Origin: an uncultured Lacticaseibacillus sp. | Lineage (GTDB): Bacteria > Bacillota > Bacilli > Lactobacillales > Lactobacillaceae | Length of the DNA: 18,581 nt | Direction: 5' to 3' | NCBI GenBank assembly: GCA_934339215.1 | Contig: CAKRHU010000003.1 | Coordinates: forward strand, 1-18,581 | Made by a program: the position numbers and the translations under genes | Part shown: piece by piece, positions 1 through 7,766 of the stretch | How positions within the stretch are numbered: the stretch's first letter is position 1 | Layout of the letters: each line of letters opens with the position of its first letter | Notes under the pieces: generated by a model | Databases searched by the model: none | What the model was told of the DNA's origin: nothing | What the model saw: only the letters and a program-made list of their open reading frames with translations

Positions 1-124
1 CACTAGGGCCGATCAAGGCGGTGATTTCATTTTGATTGAAGTCTAAGTTGATGCCATGCAAAGCCTCAAAGTCGCCATACCATAATTTTACATCGGCACT
101 GGTGATCACTTTATCTTTAGCCAT
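1..124 (-). CDS. pstB: Phosphate ABC transporter ATP-binding protein PstB, second copy (N-terminal part)
   Basis: The gene starts with ATG at 124 and runs off the left edge, so only the first 41 residues are visible. They begin [20 protein letters not shown] and reach the start of the Walker A loop (ALIGPS). The pattern (short strand, [12 protein letters not shown], then ITALIGPS) is that of PstB, the ATPase that drives phosphate import through PstC/PstA. An AGGAGA ribosome binding site sits 5-6 bases before the ATG. It lies downstream of another complete pstB on the same strand, and the two differ clearly in their N-termini, so this is a paralogue and not an assembly duplicate. Two consecutive pstB genes are common in lactobacilli and streptococci. 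A repeat element occupies most of the 229 bp between the two genes. Confidence 0.9.
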   Translation of the reverse strand, partial: MAKDKVITSADVKLWYGDFEALHGINLDFNQNEITALIGPS

Positions 125-163
125 AAGTTCTCCTGACATTGGTTGCTTGTTCTTGCGTTGCGC

Positions 164-344
164 TTTGAAATTGGGGTGGAAGCTGACCGTCGATACGTGG
201 TGAGAATCCTGTTAGCGGGCTTTGCCTACAGGATTCCGCAGAGAAAGATTCGCCTGGTGGAAAACGTCGCGAGACATTCAGACTAGCTTGTTCGAGGACC
301 CTTTCCACGTATCGGCGCGTCAGTGGGAGGCTTAATTTCAAATC
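164..344 (-). repeat. Dispersed structured repeat, copy A (inverted orientation)
   Basis: About 181 bp lie between TTTGAAATT (164-172) and its complement AATTTCAAA (334-342). Further inside, CGATACGTGG (191-200) pairs with CCACGTATCG (305-314), and GAATCCTGT (204-212) pairs with ACAGGATTC (228-236) around a 15-base loop. Read on the minus strand, it carries the family core GGGTCCTCG...AAGCTA found in the copies at 3950, 9703 and 13689. It fills the gap between the two pstB genes, inside the apparent pst operon. No coding capacity is believable here. Confidence 0.75.
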
Positions 345-353
345 ACCGATCAG

Positions 354-1163
354 TTACCCGAAGTGCCCAGAGACATAGTCATCCGTGGCTTTGATCTTTG
401 GTCGGGTGAAGATCTTGCGGGTCTCATCAAATTCGATGGCTTGACCAGAATAGAAGAAGGCCGTGTAGTCACTGATCCGCGCCGCTTGTTGCATGTTGTG
501 CGTCACGATGATGATGGTGTATTTGTCTTTGAGTTGCATCATCGTATCTTCGATGGTCGAAGTGGAAATCGGATCAAGTGCCGATGCTGGTTCATCCATC
601 AACAGCACATCCGGTTTCATCGCGATCGCCCGAGCTATGCACAAACGCTGTTGTTGCCCGCCAGATAAGGCCAAGCCACTTTGGTTCAAGTTGTCTTTGA
701 CTTGATCCCAAAGTGCGGCTTGTTTAAGGCTGGTTTCCACCATTTCGTCGAGCACTGCTTTGCGTTTTTCGCCGAAGCGCTTCGGGGCAAAAGTAATGTT
801 GTCGTAAATCGACTTGGCAAAAGGATTCGGACGTTGAAACACCATGCCGATGTGTTTGCGCATTTCATACACGTCGATGCTGTTGGAGTTGATATCCAAC
901 CCGCGATACATGATCTCGCCGGTGACACGACTACCTTCGATATTGTCGTTCATCCGATTCAACGACCGCAAGAAGGTGGACTTCCCAGAACCAGAAGCAC
1001 CGATCAACGCGGTGATTTTGTAGCGTTCAAAAGGCAATGAAACCCCGTGAACGGCTTCATGATCGCCATAATACACTTTGACATCATTGGTGGTGATGGC
1101 AAATTCATGCTGTTTAGGATCTAAGTCTTTAATGTAGCGATCGTCTAATGAATAGTTTTGCAT
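354..1163 (-). CDS. pstB: Phosphate ABC transporter ATP-binding protein PstB (complete copy)
   Basis: A 269-residue ABC ATPase that powers phosphate import through the PstC-PstA channel. Visible motifs are Walker [10 protein letters not shown] (55-63), the Q-loop region MVFQRPNPF (107-115), signature LSGGQQQR (166-173), Walker B VLLMDEP (186-192) followed by ASALDP, and the switch histidine in IIIVTHNM. The RPNPF and ASALDP variants are typical of PstB. The N-terminus has about 20 residues before the ABC core, longer than in the neighbouring pstB at 1-124. The start ATG at 1163 follows an AGGATAGGAG site that overlaps the pstA stop codon, so translation of the two is probably linked. It is the fourth gene of a pstS-pstC-pstA-pstB-pstB' operon. 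Confidence 0.97.
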   Translation of the reverse strand: MQNYSLDDRYIKDLDPKQHEFAITTNDVKVYYGDHEAVHGVSLPFERYKITALIGASGSGKSTFLRSLNRMNDNIEGSRVTGEIMYRGLDINSNSIDVYEMRKHIGMVFQRPNPFAKSIYDNITFAPKRFGEKRKAVLDEMVETSLKQAALWDQVKDNLNQSGLALSGGQQQRLCIARAIAMKPDVLLMDEPASALDPISTSTIEDTMMQLKDKYTIIIVTHNMQQAARISDYTAFFYSGQAIEFDETRKIFTRPKIKATDDYVSGHFG

Positions 1164-1170
1164 TTTTCTC

Positions 1171-2055
1171 CTATCCTGCGGTCATCCGCTTGTACAGGCG
1201 ATTGCCACCCCAGCGCGCTAATACGTTGAAAGCCAACACGGCGATGATCAACACAGCCGATGCCCCAGCAGAAACGGCGGCAGCATCTGGTTGAATGCCT
1301 TCAGAGTTGATTTTCCAAATATGGACAGCCAAGGTTTCGGCAGGGCGGAAGGGATTCAACGGACTGGCGATATCTAGCGGATTCCAGTCGGCAAAGTTCA
1401 ACGCCGGCGCTGATTGACCTGCTGTGTAAATCAACGCAGCAGCTTCACCAAACACCCGACCAGCGCCTAAGATCATCCCGGTCAAAATTCCTGGCAAGGC
1501 TTCTGGAATCACCACATGGATCACCGTTTCCCAGCGAGACAAGCCTAATGCCAAACCGGCTTCACGTTGCGCAAAGTTAACTTGACGCAAGGAATCTTCA
1601 ACGTTTCTGGTCAACAAAGGCAAGTTGAACATAGTCAACGCCAACGCCCCAGATAAAATCGAGAAGCCAAAGCCGAACTGTAAAACAAATACCAAGAAGC
1701 CGAACAAACCAACAACAACCGATGGTAATGAGCTCAAGATTTCAATGGCGGTACGGATCACGTCCGTCAACCAGTTATCCCGCGCATATTCCGCTAAATA
1801 GATCCCCGCGCCTAAAGCAAGCGGCACCGAAATCAACATCGACAACAATAACAGATAAAACGAGTTGAATAATTGGATTCCGATACCACCGCCAGCTTCA
1901 AAGCTTTTCGCCGGGCTGGTCAAGAAATGCCAAGAAACATGTGGCAACCCTTGAAATAAAATGTAGCCCAGTAATCCGGCTAACAGGAGCACGATGATGC
2001 CAGCAACGGCGTAAAGCGCAGCGGTCATGAGTTTATCGATCGTTTTTGCAGACAT
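1171..2055 (-). CDS. pstA: Phosphate ABC transporter permease PstA
   Basis: About 294 residues of an integral membrane permease that pairs with PstC to form the phosphate channel. Hydrophobic segments are visible near residues 13-35, 60-85, 105-140, 190-210 and 255-280. The coupling segment facing the ATPase is recognisable as [25 protein letters not shown] (shown only as a pattern: E-A-x3-LG-x3-W-x5-V-x-P-x-A-x-PG), followed by [11 protein letters not shown]. The ATG at 2055 shares its A with the pstC stop (TGATG), with a GGGGAG site 8 bases upstream inside pstC. A GTG one codon earlier (2058) is an alternative start. Translational coupling to pstC is likely. Stop TAG at 1171 overlaps the pstB ribosome binding site. 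Confidence 0.96.
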   Translation of the reverse strand: MSAKTIDKLMTAALYAVAGIIVLLLAGLLGYILFQGLPHVSWHFLTSPAKSFEAGGGIGIQLFNSFYLLLLSMLISVPLALGAGIYLAEYARDNWLTDVIRTAIEILSSLPSVVVGLFGFLVFVLQFGFGFSILSGALALTMFNLPLLTRNVEDSLRQVNFAQREAGLALGLSRWETVIHVVIPEALPGILTGMILGAGRVFGEAAALIYTAGQSAPALNFADWNPLDIASPLNPFRPAETLAVHIWKINSEGIQPDAAAVSAGASAVLIIAVLAFNVLARWGGNRLYKRMTAG

Positions 2056-2975
2056 CACTTCATCTCCCCTTTCTTCCCGATCCAGCGAATCAATAAGTTA
2101 AAGGCCAACGACATTAACAACAACAGCAAGGCCAAAGACCACAAGGCGTTGTTATCCAGCGACCCCATGACGGTGTTCCCAATGCCCGACGTCAACACTG
2201 AAGTCAACGTCGACGCTGGGCTGATCAAGTCTTTGGGCAACAAGGCGGCGTTGCCGATGACCATTTGCACGGCCAAGGCTTCACCAAACGCCCGCGCCAT
2301 CCCGAAGACGACCCCAGTTAAGATCCCAGGCATTGCCGCACGCAACACCACGCGAGAAATCGTTTGCCACCGCGTGCCGCCCAATGCCAAGCTGGCTTCG
2401 CGATAATGCCGGGGCACCGATCGCAAAGCATCAACCGTCATGCTGGTCACCGTGGGTAAAATCATGACAAACAACACGAAAGTCCCGGCTAAGATCCCAA
2501 ATCCAGTGCCGCCAAATACGGTCCGGATCAGTGGAACAATCACCGACAACCCGATGAACCCATAAACGACAGAAGGAATCCCGACCAGTAATTCGATGAC
2601 TGGCTGTAAAATCTTTTTCCCAAGATTTGGCGAAATCTCCGTCATGAAAATGGCGGCCCCCACTGCAAACGGCGTCGCCACCACCGCAGATAAGAACGTC
2701 ACCCCGAAACTGCCGACGATCATTGGCAAAGCGCCGACTTGGGGATTGCCATGAGCGTCTTTAACGGCTGGCTCCCAAGTGCTTTTGGATAAGAAATCCC
2801 ATAAATTGATTTTATTGGCGAAAAATGTGGCCAAACCGCGGCTAGCGACAAAGAAGAAAATGGCCAAAACCACTGCCACGATCAAGGTAATACAAGCTAA
2901 ACTGATCAAATGCCCGCGCGCTTCAATTTTAGCTGAGCGGGACTTGTGCGTCATTGCGTCTTTGATCGGATCCAT
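2055..2975 (-). CDS. pstC: Phosphate ABC transporter permease PstC
   Basis: A 306-residue membrane permease, partner of PstA. A cytoplasmic N-terminus of about 25 residues is followed by a strong membrane segment (about 27-50), an outward loop, and further hydrophobic segments around 80-110, 125-150, 155-180, 220-240 and 280-300. The ATPase-contact motif is EASLALGGTRWQTISRVVL with GILTGVVFGMARAFGEALA after it (residues about 190-230). MARAFGEALAVQMVIGN is typical of PstC. Start ATG at 2975 is preceded by AGGAGG five bases upstream; the stop codon of pstS lies inside this ribosome binding site. It is second in the pst operon. Confidence 0.96.
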   Translation of the reverse strand: MDPIKDAMTHKSRSAKIEARGHLISLACITLIVAVVLAIFFFVASRGLATFFANKINLWDFLSKSTWEPAVKDAHGNPQVGALPMIVGSFGVTFLSAVVATPFAVGAAIFMTEISPNLGKKILQPVIELLVGIPSVVYGFIGLSVIVPLIRTVFGGTGFGILAGTFVLFVMILPTVTSMTVDALRSVPRHYREASLALGGTRWQTISRVVLRAAMPGILTGVVFGMARAFGEALAVQMVIGNAALLPKDLISPASTLTSVLTSGIGNTVMGSLDNNALWSLALLLLLMSLAFNLLIRWIGKKGEMK

Positions 2976-2984
2976 GAGCGCCTC

Positions 2985-3839
2985 CTAGTTGTGCACGACG
3001 TTGCCGTCGTGGTCGCGTTGCACTTTCATTGCAGTGACAGGAATATACCCCATTTTGGCGACCAGTTTCGTTTGCATCTTTGGGGATTGGATGTAGGCTA
3101 AGAACTTCTTGGTTAAGCCAGTTGGTTGACCTTTGGTATACATATGTTCATAAGACCAAATCGGCCAATCATTGGTGGTCACATGTTTGTCCGTCGGGGT
3201 CACACCATCCAAAGAAGGCGCCATGACCGTATCATCCACATATGAAAAGGCCACATACGAAACCGCCCCTGGGGTGCTGGCAACAATCGAGCGCACCATC
3301 CCAGTGGAATCTTGTTCTTGGGCCGCCATCGGTTGACGCCCATTCATCACCCAGCGTTCAAAAGTCGCGCGAGTCCCTGAACCTTGCGCCCGGTTCACCA
3401 CGACGACGGGCAAGTTCTTGCCCCCGACTTGTTTCCAGTTGGTAATTTCACCGGTAAACAATTGTCGCAGTTGGGTGACTGTCAGATTCTTCACGCCCAC
3501 TTTCTTATTCACGATTGGGGTAATGCCGACCACTGCCACGCGATGATCGACCAATTTTTTGGCTTGAATGCCAGCTTTTTCTTCGGCGAAAAGGTCTGAA
3601 TTCCCAATTTGCACGGCGCCTTGTTGGATCTGACTCAAACCAGTCCCAGAGCCGCCGCCTTGCACATTGATAAATACACCGAGGTTATCGGATTGATATT
3701 GTTCTGCAGCCGCTTCAACTAAGGGCTGTAAAGCAGATGAACCCACTGCGGTGATCGATTCACCACTAGAATTTTGGGCTCCGCATGCCGCTAAAAGCGT
3801 TAAGCTGATCAAGGCGAGTAAGCCTAGCAATTTTTTCAC
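2985..3839 (-). CDS. pstS: Phosphate-binding lipoprotein PstS
   Basis: A 284-residue extracellular phosphate-binding protein that delivers phosphate to PstC/PstA. It starts at GTG 3839 with GGAGG six to seven bases upstream. Residues 1-18 form a lipoprotein signal peptide ending in the lipobox L-A-A-C with Cys19 as the lipidated residue. Phosphate-binding family motifs are visible: GSSALQPLVEAAAEQY (33-48), VQGGGSGTGLSQI, and NRAQGSGTRATFERWV. The length is normal for Gram-positive PstS. It is first in the pst operon, immediately downstream of a PhoP-box-like array, so phosphate starvation control by the nearby PhoP is expected. There is no sign of truncation. Confidence 0.97.
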   Translation of the reverse strand: MKKLLGLLALISLTLLAACGAQNSSGESITAVGSSALQPLVEAAAEQYQSDNLGVFINVQGGGSGTGLSQIQQGAVQIGNSDLFAEEKAGIQAKKLVDHRVAVVGITPIVNKKVGVKNLTVTQLRQLFTGEITNWKQVGGKNLPVVVVNRAQGSGTRATFERWVMNGRQPMAAQEQDSTGMVRSIVASTPGAVSYVAFSYVDDTVMAPSLDGVTPTDKHVTTNDWPIWSYEHMYTKGQPTGLTKKFLAYIQSPKMQTKLVAKMGYIPVTAMKVQRDHDGNVVHN

Positions 3840-3873
3840 GTCGTGCCTCCGTCTTTGTTCTCGTCTTTAAGTG

Positions 3874-3923
3874 TATCAAGCTTGTGTAAATCTTACTGAC
3901 GACATGTGTAAAAATGTGGTAAA
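3874..3923 (-). promoter_or_regulatory. PhoP-box-like direct repeats upstream of pstS
   Basis: On the minus strand, TTTACC (3923-3918), TTTACA (3912-3907) and TTTACA (3890-3885) occur at offsets 0, 11 and 33. A weaker TTGATA (3879-3874) lies at 44; the element expected at 22 is degenerate. An 11-bp spacing of TT(A/T/C)ACA hexamers is the known PhoP-binding pattern in Bacillus. TACACT just downstream could serve as a -10. The array ends about 35 bases before the pstS start. Function is inferred from pattern and context; phoP lies about 2 kb away. Confidence 0.7.
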
Positions 3924-3949
3924 TGTATTTTACGTACAGTACTGGCGGA

Positions 3950-4138
3950 GAGTTTTGAATTTTGGCCTCCAGCTGGCTCATCGCAACATAGTGAAGGTCC
4001 TCGGCCGAGCTAACTTTTAGGATTCGCTTCGCTCATGCTAAAAGTGGATCTCGACCTGCGGAGTGCTGTAGGCAACAAGTCGACAACAGCACTCTCACTA
4101 TGTCACGATGGCCAGATTCCGGCCCAAATTCAAAACTC
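3950..4138 (+). repeat. Dispersed structured repeat, copy B
   Basis: 189 bp. The ends GAGTTTTGAAT (3950-3960) and ATTCAAAACTC (4128-4138) are perfect complements, and pairing continues through CTGGC...CATAGTGA (to 3994) with TCACTATG...GCCAG (from 4095). Inside are two hairpins: GGCCGAG(4003-4009)/CTCGACC(4050-4056), extended by CTTTTAG(4014-4020)/CTAAAAG(4038-4044), and GAGTGCTGT(4061-4069)/ACAGCACTC(4086-4094). The core GGTCCTCGGCCGAGCTAAC is shared with the other copies. It sits between the phoR end and the pstS PhoP-box array. A short ORF overlapping it (4035-4223) has no ribosome binding site or protein-like character. Confidence 0.85.
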
Positions 4139-4239
4139 TTGCTCATATCGGCTCACGTCAATCACATACAACAGCCATCACTCGCAGTCGCATGATCACA
4201 CACCAAATAAAGACGCAACGTGACCCACTGTTAATTACT

Positions 4240-4269
4240 ATTATATAGTAGAAATACGTTTCAACACAA
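4240..4269 (-). promoter_or_regulatory. Candidate promoter downstream of phoR reading toward pstS
   Basis: On the minus strand TTGTGT (4269-4264), an 18-bp spacer and a perfect TATAAT (4245-4240). A transcript would start near 4233 and run through repeat B into pstS, giving a leader of nearly 400 nt. The -10 lies within a small palindrome (TACTATTATATAGTA), so the match could be fortuitous. The rest of 4139-4278 shows nothing else recognisable, and no clear phoR terminator. Confidence 0.35.
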
Positions 4270-4278
4270 TTTTAACGC

Positions 4279-5922
4279 TTAGCGTGGCAGCGTGACCGTA
4301 AACGTGGTCCCAACGCCAACTTGAGAGTGAATCGCGACATCCCCGCCGAGTTGTTGCAACATTTCCGCGACAATAGCTAAGCCTAAACCAGTCCCGCCAT
4401 TATGCCGCGAACGTGCTTTGTCAACGCGATAGAAGCGCTCAAAGATCCGCTGTTGATCCGTATCAGCGATCCCGATGCCAGTATCTTGGAACGTTAACGT
4501 CAACTGATTAGGCTGGGTCGTGGCGGTGACATCGACGCTCCCATGTTCACGGTTATAAAACACCGCATTATTCAACAAGTTGCGGATCACTTGCGATAAC
4601 TTCACATCATCACTTTGAATTGTTAAGCCATCTGGCACCTTGATATTGACATCCAATTGTTTTTCTTTGATCGGCTTGGCCAAACTCTTGACCGCTTGAT
4701 CAAACAACTGATTCAAATCAACGGCAGAATGCTTGGCTGGCGCATCAGACGGCCGACTTAAGGTCAAAATATCGGTGATCAAACTGGTCAAACGCGTACT
4801 CTCATCATGAATAATGTTCAAAAATTGATCCAAGGTCGCTGGATCATCTTTAGCCCCTGCCAACAGCGTTTCCGCAAAGCCTGAAATCGCCGTTACTGGC
4901 GTTTTAAGTTCATGCGACACATTGCCGACAAAGTCCAATTGCATTTGTTCGACTTGGCGCAAGTAAGTGACATCATACAAAATCACCAAGACTTGTTCGC
5001 GATCGGCTTGCGCTTTTAACGCGATCACATTGGCATCGACGGATTTTTGCGTCGTCAACATGGTCATTTCTTTATGATGCGACTTTTGATTACGGAAAGT
5101 ATGCTCGATCATTCGCGCCAAACGGTAAGTTTTCACATCGTCTAAATAATTGTGGACGCCAGGTGCAATCGGATGCCCGACAAACGCAGACATTGCTTGG
5201 TTTGCCAACAACACGTTGCGATCGGCATCGATCAACATCACGCCTTGAGGCAAGTGGTCGATCAACCGATCAAAGCTGGCTTGGCGCAAGACGACTTTGG
5301 AGCGCAAATGGTCGACCGCTTGTTCCAAGTGATTGATTTCAGCACCCATCGCCATGAATGGCGAGCCTGGTGTCAAAATGATCGGATTAACACTGGCTTC
5401 TTTGCGAATATGGGCGATGTTTTGCGTCATCGTATCGATATGGCCTTGCCAATAGCGCAGGCGTTTGACTTGGACGCCGATGACAATCAGCATCAACGCC
5501 CAATACCCGATGGTAAACACCCACAGATCTGAAGGCGAGGAATTGGCTAAGCTGGCTTTTTTCTGCCACACGCCGACAAAGTGATTGTGCTTGCCTTCAA
5601 AAATAAATAGTTGCTCGGTTTGGCCATTGATGGTGACCACTTGCGGCGTTTGGCCGACAATAGTGCGTTTTTGGTCGATCAGATCTTGCATCATTTTTTG
5701 ACGCTTAGAAACAGGCTTCCCCACTAACGGTGTGATCGCGACATCTTCAGCTTCAGCCACGGCCTGAGTTTGCTTGCCAGTGGCTAAATAAGTTTGGTAT
5801 ACCGCTTTGAGATGCGTGGTTTGTTGATGAAATAACAGTTGATCCGAACCGGCAATAATGACGAAAAAGCCTGCTATTGCCAGCAGGCTTGAAGTCAACA
5901 ATTGGCGCGTCGCTCTATTCAT
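4279..5922 (-). CDS. phoR: Phosphate-responsive sensor histidine kinase PhoR
   Basis: A 547-residue membrane kinase that phosphorylates PhoP in response to phosphate supply. Start ATG 5922 overlaps the end of phoP by 8 bases and has GGAGGT five bases upstream; an in-frame upstream extension into phoP is not credible. There is a membrane segment at about 8-26, an extracellular region of about 105 residues, a second membrane segment at about 133-152, and a linker. A PAS domain follows at about 215-320 (DHLPQGVMLIDADRNVLLAN). Then come the H-box with phospho-acceptor His337 (VSHELKTP), the N-box around Asn451-Asn452, G1 DTGIGI (480-485), an F-box ERFYRVDKARS, and G2 GGTGLGL (509-515). All catalytic boxes are intact. 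Architecture and neighbours (phoP upstream, pst operon downstream) point to PhoR/PnpS rather than the similar WalK. Confidence 0.93.
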   Translation of the reverse strand: MNRATRQLLTSSLLAIAGFFVIIAGSDQLLFHQQTTHLKAVYQTYLATGKQTQAVAEAEDVAITPLVGKPVSKRQKMMQDLIDQKRTIVGQTPQVVTINGQTEQLFIFEGKHNHFVGVWQKKASLANSSPSDLWVFTIGYWALMLIVIGVQVKRLRYWQGHIDTMTQNIAHIRKEASVNPIILTPGSPFMAMGAEINHLEQAVDHLRSKVVLRQASFDRLIDHLPQGVMLIDADRNVLLANQAMSAFVGHPIAPGVHNYLDDVKTYRLARMIEHTFRNQKSHHKEMTMLTTQKSVDANVIALKAQADREQVLVILYDVTYLRQVEQMQLDFVGNVSHELKTPVTAISGFAETLLAGAKDDPATLDQFLNIIHDESTRLTSLITDILTLSRPSDAPAKHSAVDLNQLFDQAVKSLAKPIKEKQLDVNIKVPDGLTIQSDDVKLSQVIRNLLNNAVFYNREHGSVDVTATTQPNQLTLTFQDTGIGIADTDQQRIFERFYRVDKARSRHNGGTGLGLAIVAEMLQQLGGDVAIHSQVGVGTTFTVTLPR

Positions 5923-6634
5923 TAGGGACCTCCATTTGGTACCCGAAGCCACGCACCGTTTTAATGTAATCTGGGTGTTTCGGATCCGCTTCGATTTTAT
6001 CGCGCAAATGCGACACTTGAATATCGACCATCCGCGTTTCAGCTGGGTATTCAAAGCCCCAGACGCCATTTAACAAGGCGTCACGCGATAAGATTTTGCC
6101 GACGCGTTTGGCAAAAAAAGCTAACAATTCGAATTCTTTAGGGGTCAGCGTCAGCTTCTCGCCGTCTTTAGTCGCCCGATAATTTTCGGGATCGATGCGC
6201 AAGCCCCCGACCACGATCAATTCTTGTTCAGCTTTGGCACCATGGGCCGCTGGTTGTGTATCAGAATCTTTGTTTACACGGCGTTCGATGGCTTTGATCC
6301 GGGCGACGATTTCCCGAGGAGAAAATGGCTTGGTCACATAATCATCAGCGCCTAGTTCCAAGCCGACGATCTTGTCAGTTTCGGAATCTTTGGCCGTCAA
6401 AATCATGATCGGCGTCATAATGTTGGCACCACGAATTTTTTTGGTCACTTCTAAGCCGTCAAGCCCGGGTAACATCAAATCCAAAATAATGAAATCATAA
6501 TGCTCTTGCAGCGCTAAGGTCAACGCAGAGTCCCCGTCGCCTGCAGTGGTCACGTCAAAATGTTCCTTTTCGAGATTATATTGTAACAAGGTCACGATAG
6601 CCGGTTCATCATCCACAACCAGAATCTTTTTCAT
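5915..6634 (-). CDS. phoP: Phosphate response regulator PhoP
   Basis: A 239-residue OmpR/PhoB-family response regulator. The receiver domain spans about 1-120 with the acidic pair at Asp8-Asp9, phospho-acceptor Asp52 (FIILDLMLPG), the switch Thr80 and Lys102 (YVTKPFSP). The winged-helix DNA-binding domain spans about 135-236 (LTPKEFELLAFFAKRVGK; VSHLRDKIE; TVRGFGYQ). It starts at ATG 6634, overlapping the stop of the PDZ-protein gene by four bases (ATGA), and ends inside the phoR start region, so all three genes appear translationally coupled. It probably activates the pst operon through the PhoP boxes at 3874-3923. Close relatives WalR and PhoB have the same fold; the assignment rests on linkage to pst. 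Confidence 0.93.
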   Translation of the reverse strand: MKKILVVDDEPAIVTLLQYNLEKEHFDVTTAGDGDSALTLALQEHYDFIILDLMLPGLDGLEVTKKIRGANIMTPIMILTAKDSETDKIVGLELGADDYVTKPFSPREIVARIKAIERRVNKDSDTQPAAHGAKAEQELIVVGGLRIDPENYRATKDGEKLTLTPKEFELLAFFAKRVGKILSRDALLNGVWGFEYPAETRMVDIQVSHLRDKIEADPKHPDYIKTVRGFGYQMEVPNE

Positions 6635-7743
6635 GCTTGTTCCTCCGCAAAAGTGATCATGCCCAACTCGTGTGGGGCCCCTTCGTAAATCGCTGTTTCA
6701 CATAACTTGATCGCACCATCTAAGCGCATCACCTTCAAGCGGCAATACGTCGGGTGCGCTTGAATTGCTGCATATAACTCAGCATCATTGTGGACTGGTA
6801 TTTGGTTACACAACAACACCACATCGCCGGCTTCAAGGCCCATTTTAGCGGCTGGCGTTTCCGGTTGGATCGCCACGAGCCGCACACCAGTGACGGTTTG
6901 CGACACATAATTGATGCCGCGCTTATTGGCCAGGTGATTAGCAATGCCAACAACTATCCCGACCACCACGGCGATCATCAGCCAAATCGGCGCATAAGTC
7001 GGCAAGGCCCATGCCCCAGCTGCTAGCGCCACGCTCACCACACCGGCGATCAAGTATTGCCAAATCCATGATTTGATCGCATTTTTAGGCAATTGTTTCT
7101 TAGTGCGCAAGGCCACCCCTAAAATCAACGGTAACCCGATCAAAGCAAAATGGGTATTGCCGATGGTCAACGCCGGCCACCAAGAAAACTGAGCAAACGT
7201 GGTCCCAGAAATCGGCAAAACCAGCGGCAACCAATAAAATTGCCGATGCGCGTATACCGCAATTTTCGCACCGCGCGGCCCTTGGATCAACGTCGGCACA
7301 TCGATCGGCGGATCAAAAACTTTGATCAACCCGGCTTCTGCTAGCCATAACAACCCGACTAACAACAATAAGCGCCAAGTCCAAGCCTCAGAGAAGCCTT
7401 GGGCAAATTGTGTTTGTGGAATACACAGCGCCAAAAGTCCTGCCACCGGCAACCACCAAGGGCCAAAGCCGATGCCAGACAACAACAACATCAATCCAGT
7501 CAAGCCGCTGAGCATCACCAATACTGCCGGCGGTAACAAAATCCCGCCGAGGACGCTGAGTCCAGAAATGATGATCGCAACCCCAACGCCGCCGATGATG
7601 CCAGCCCAAAGACTAGTCGCATGACGATCAATCGCCGTTAAAAAGACTTTGCGTTCATGCCGCAAACGCAGCCAGTGCCAAAACACTGCCACGAGAAAGC
7701 CCAGCCAAGTGATCGGGCCTAACAAGGTCAAAAACAATCGCAC
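6631..7743 (-). CDS. Polytopic membrane protein with C-terminal PDZ domain, MinJ-like
   Basis: A 370-residue protein: about eight hydrophobic segments (roughly 2-24, 48-70, 73-96, 98-115, 125-142, 190-235, 250-290) followed by a cytoplasmic PDZ domain (about 292-365). The PDZ shows the expected strand-helix pattern VTGVRLVAIQPETPAAKMGL then GDVVLLCNQIPV. This layout matches B. subtilis MinJ, the bridge between DivIVA and MinCD. The same neighbourhood in B. subtilis (ftsE-ftsX-ctpB-minJ) supports the comparison, though many lactobacilli lack MinCD, so the role may differ. I chose GTG 7743 because AGGAAGG lies 8 bases upstream and the protein then opens directly with a membrane segment. An in-frame extension to 7836 would overlap the small ORF and adds a non-membrane, low-credibility tail. 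The stop overlaps the phoP start by four bases. Confidence 0.8.
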   Translation of the reverse strand: MRLFLTLLGPITWLGFLVAVFWHWLRLRHERKVFLTAIDRHATSLWAGIIGGVGVAIIISGLSVLGGILLPPAVLVMLSGLTGLMLLLSGIGFGPWWLPVAGLLALCIPQTQFAQGFSEAWTWRLLLLVGLLWLAEAGLIKVFDPPIDVPTLIQGPRGAKIAVYAHRQFYWLPLVLPISGTTFAQFSWWPALTIGNTHFALIGLPLILGVALRTKKQLPKNAIKSWIWQYLIAGVVSVALAAGAWALPTYAPIWLMIAVVVGIVVGIANHLANKRGINYVSQTVTGVRLVAIQPETPAAKMGLEAGDVVLLCNQIPVHNDAELYAAIQAHPTYCRLKVMRLDGAIKLCETAIYEGAPHELGMITFAEEQA

Positions 7744-7766
7744 GCGGTTCACCTTCCTATTCGCCT

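Noticed and set aside
117..341. 74-residue minus-strand ORF upstream of the second pstB
   Set aside because: It lies within repeat copy A, overlaps the pstB start and has no ribosome binding site; its composition follows the repeat.
4035..4223. 62-residue plus-strand ORF between phoR and pstS
   Set aside because: It starts inside a hairpin of repeat B, has no ribosome binding site and no protein-like pattern.
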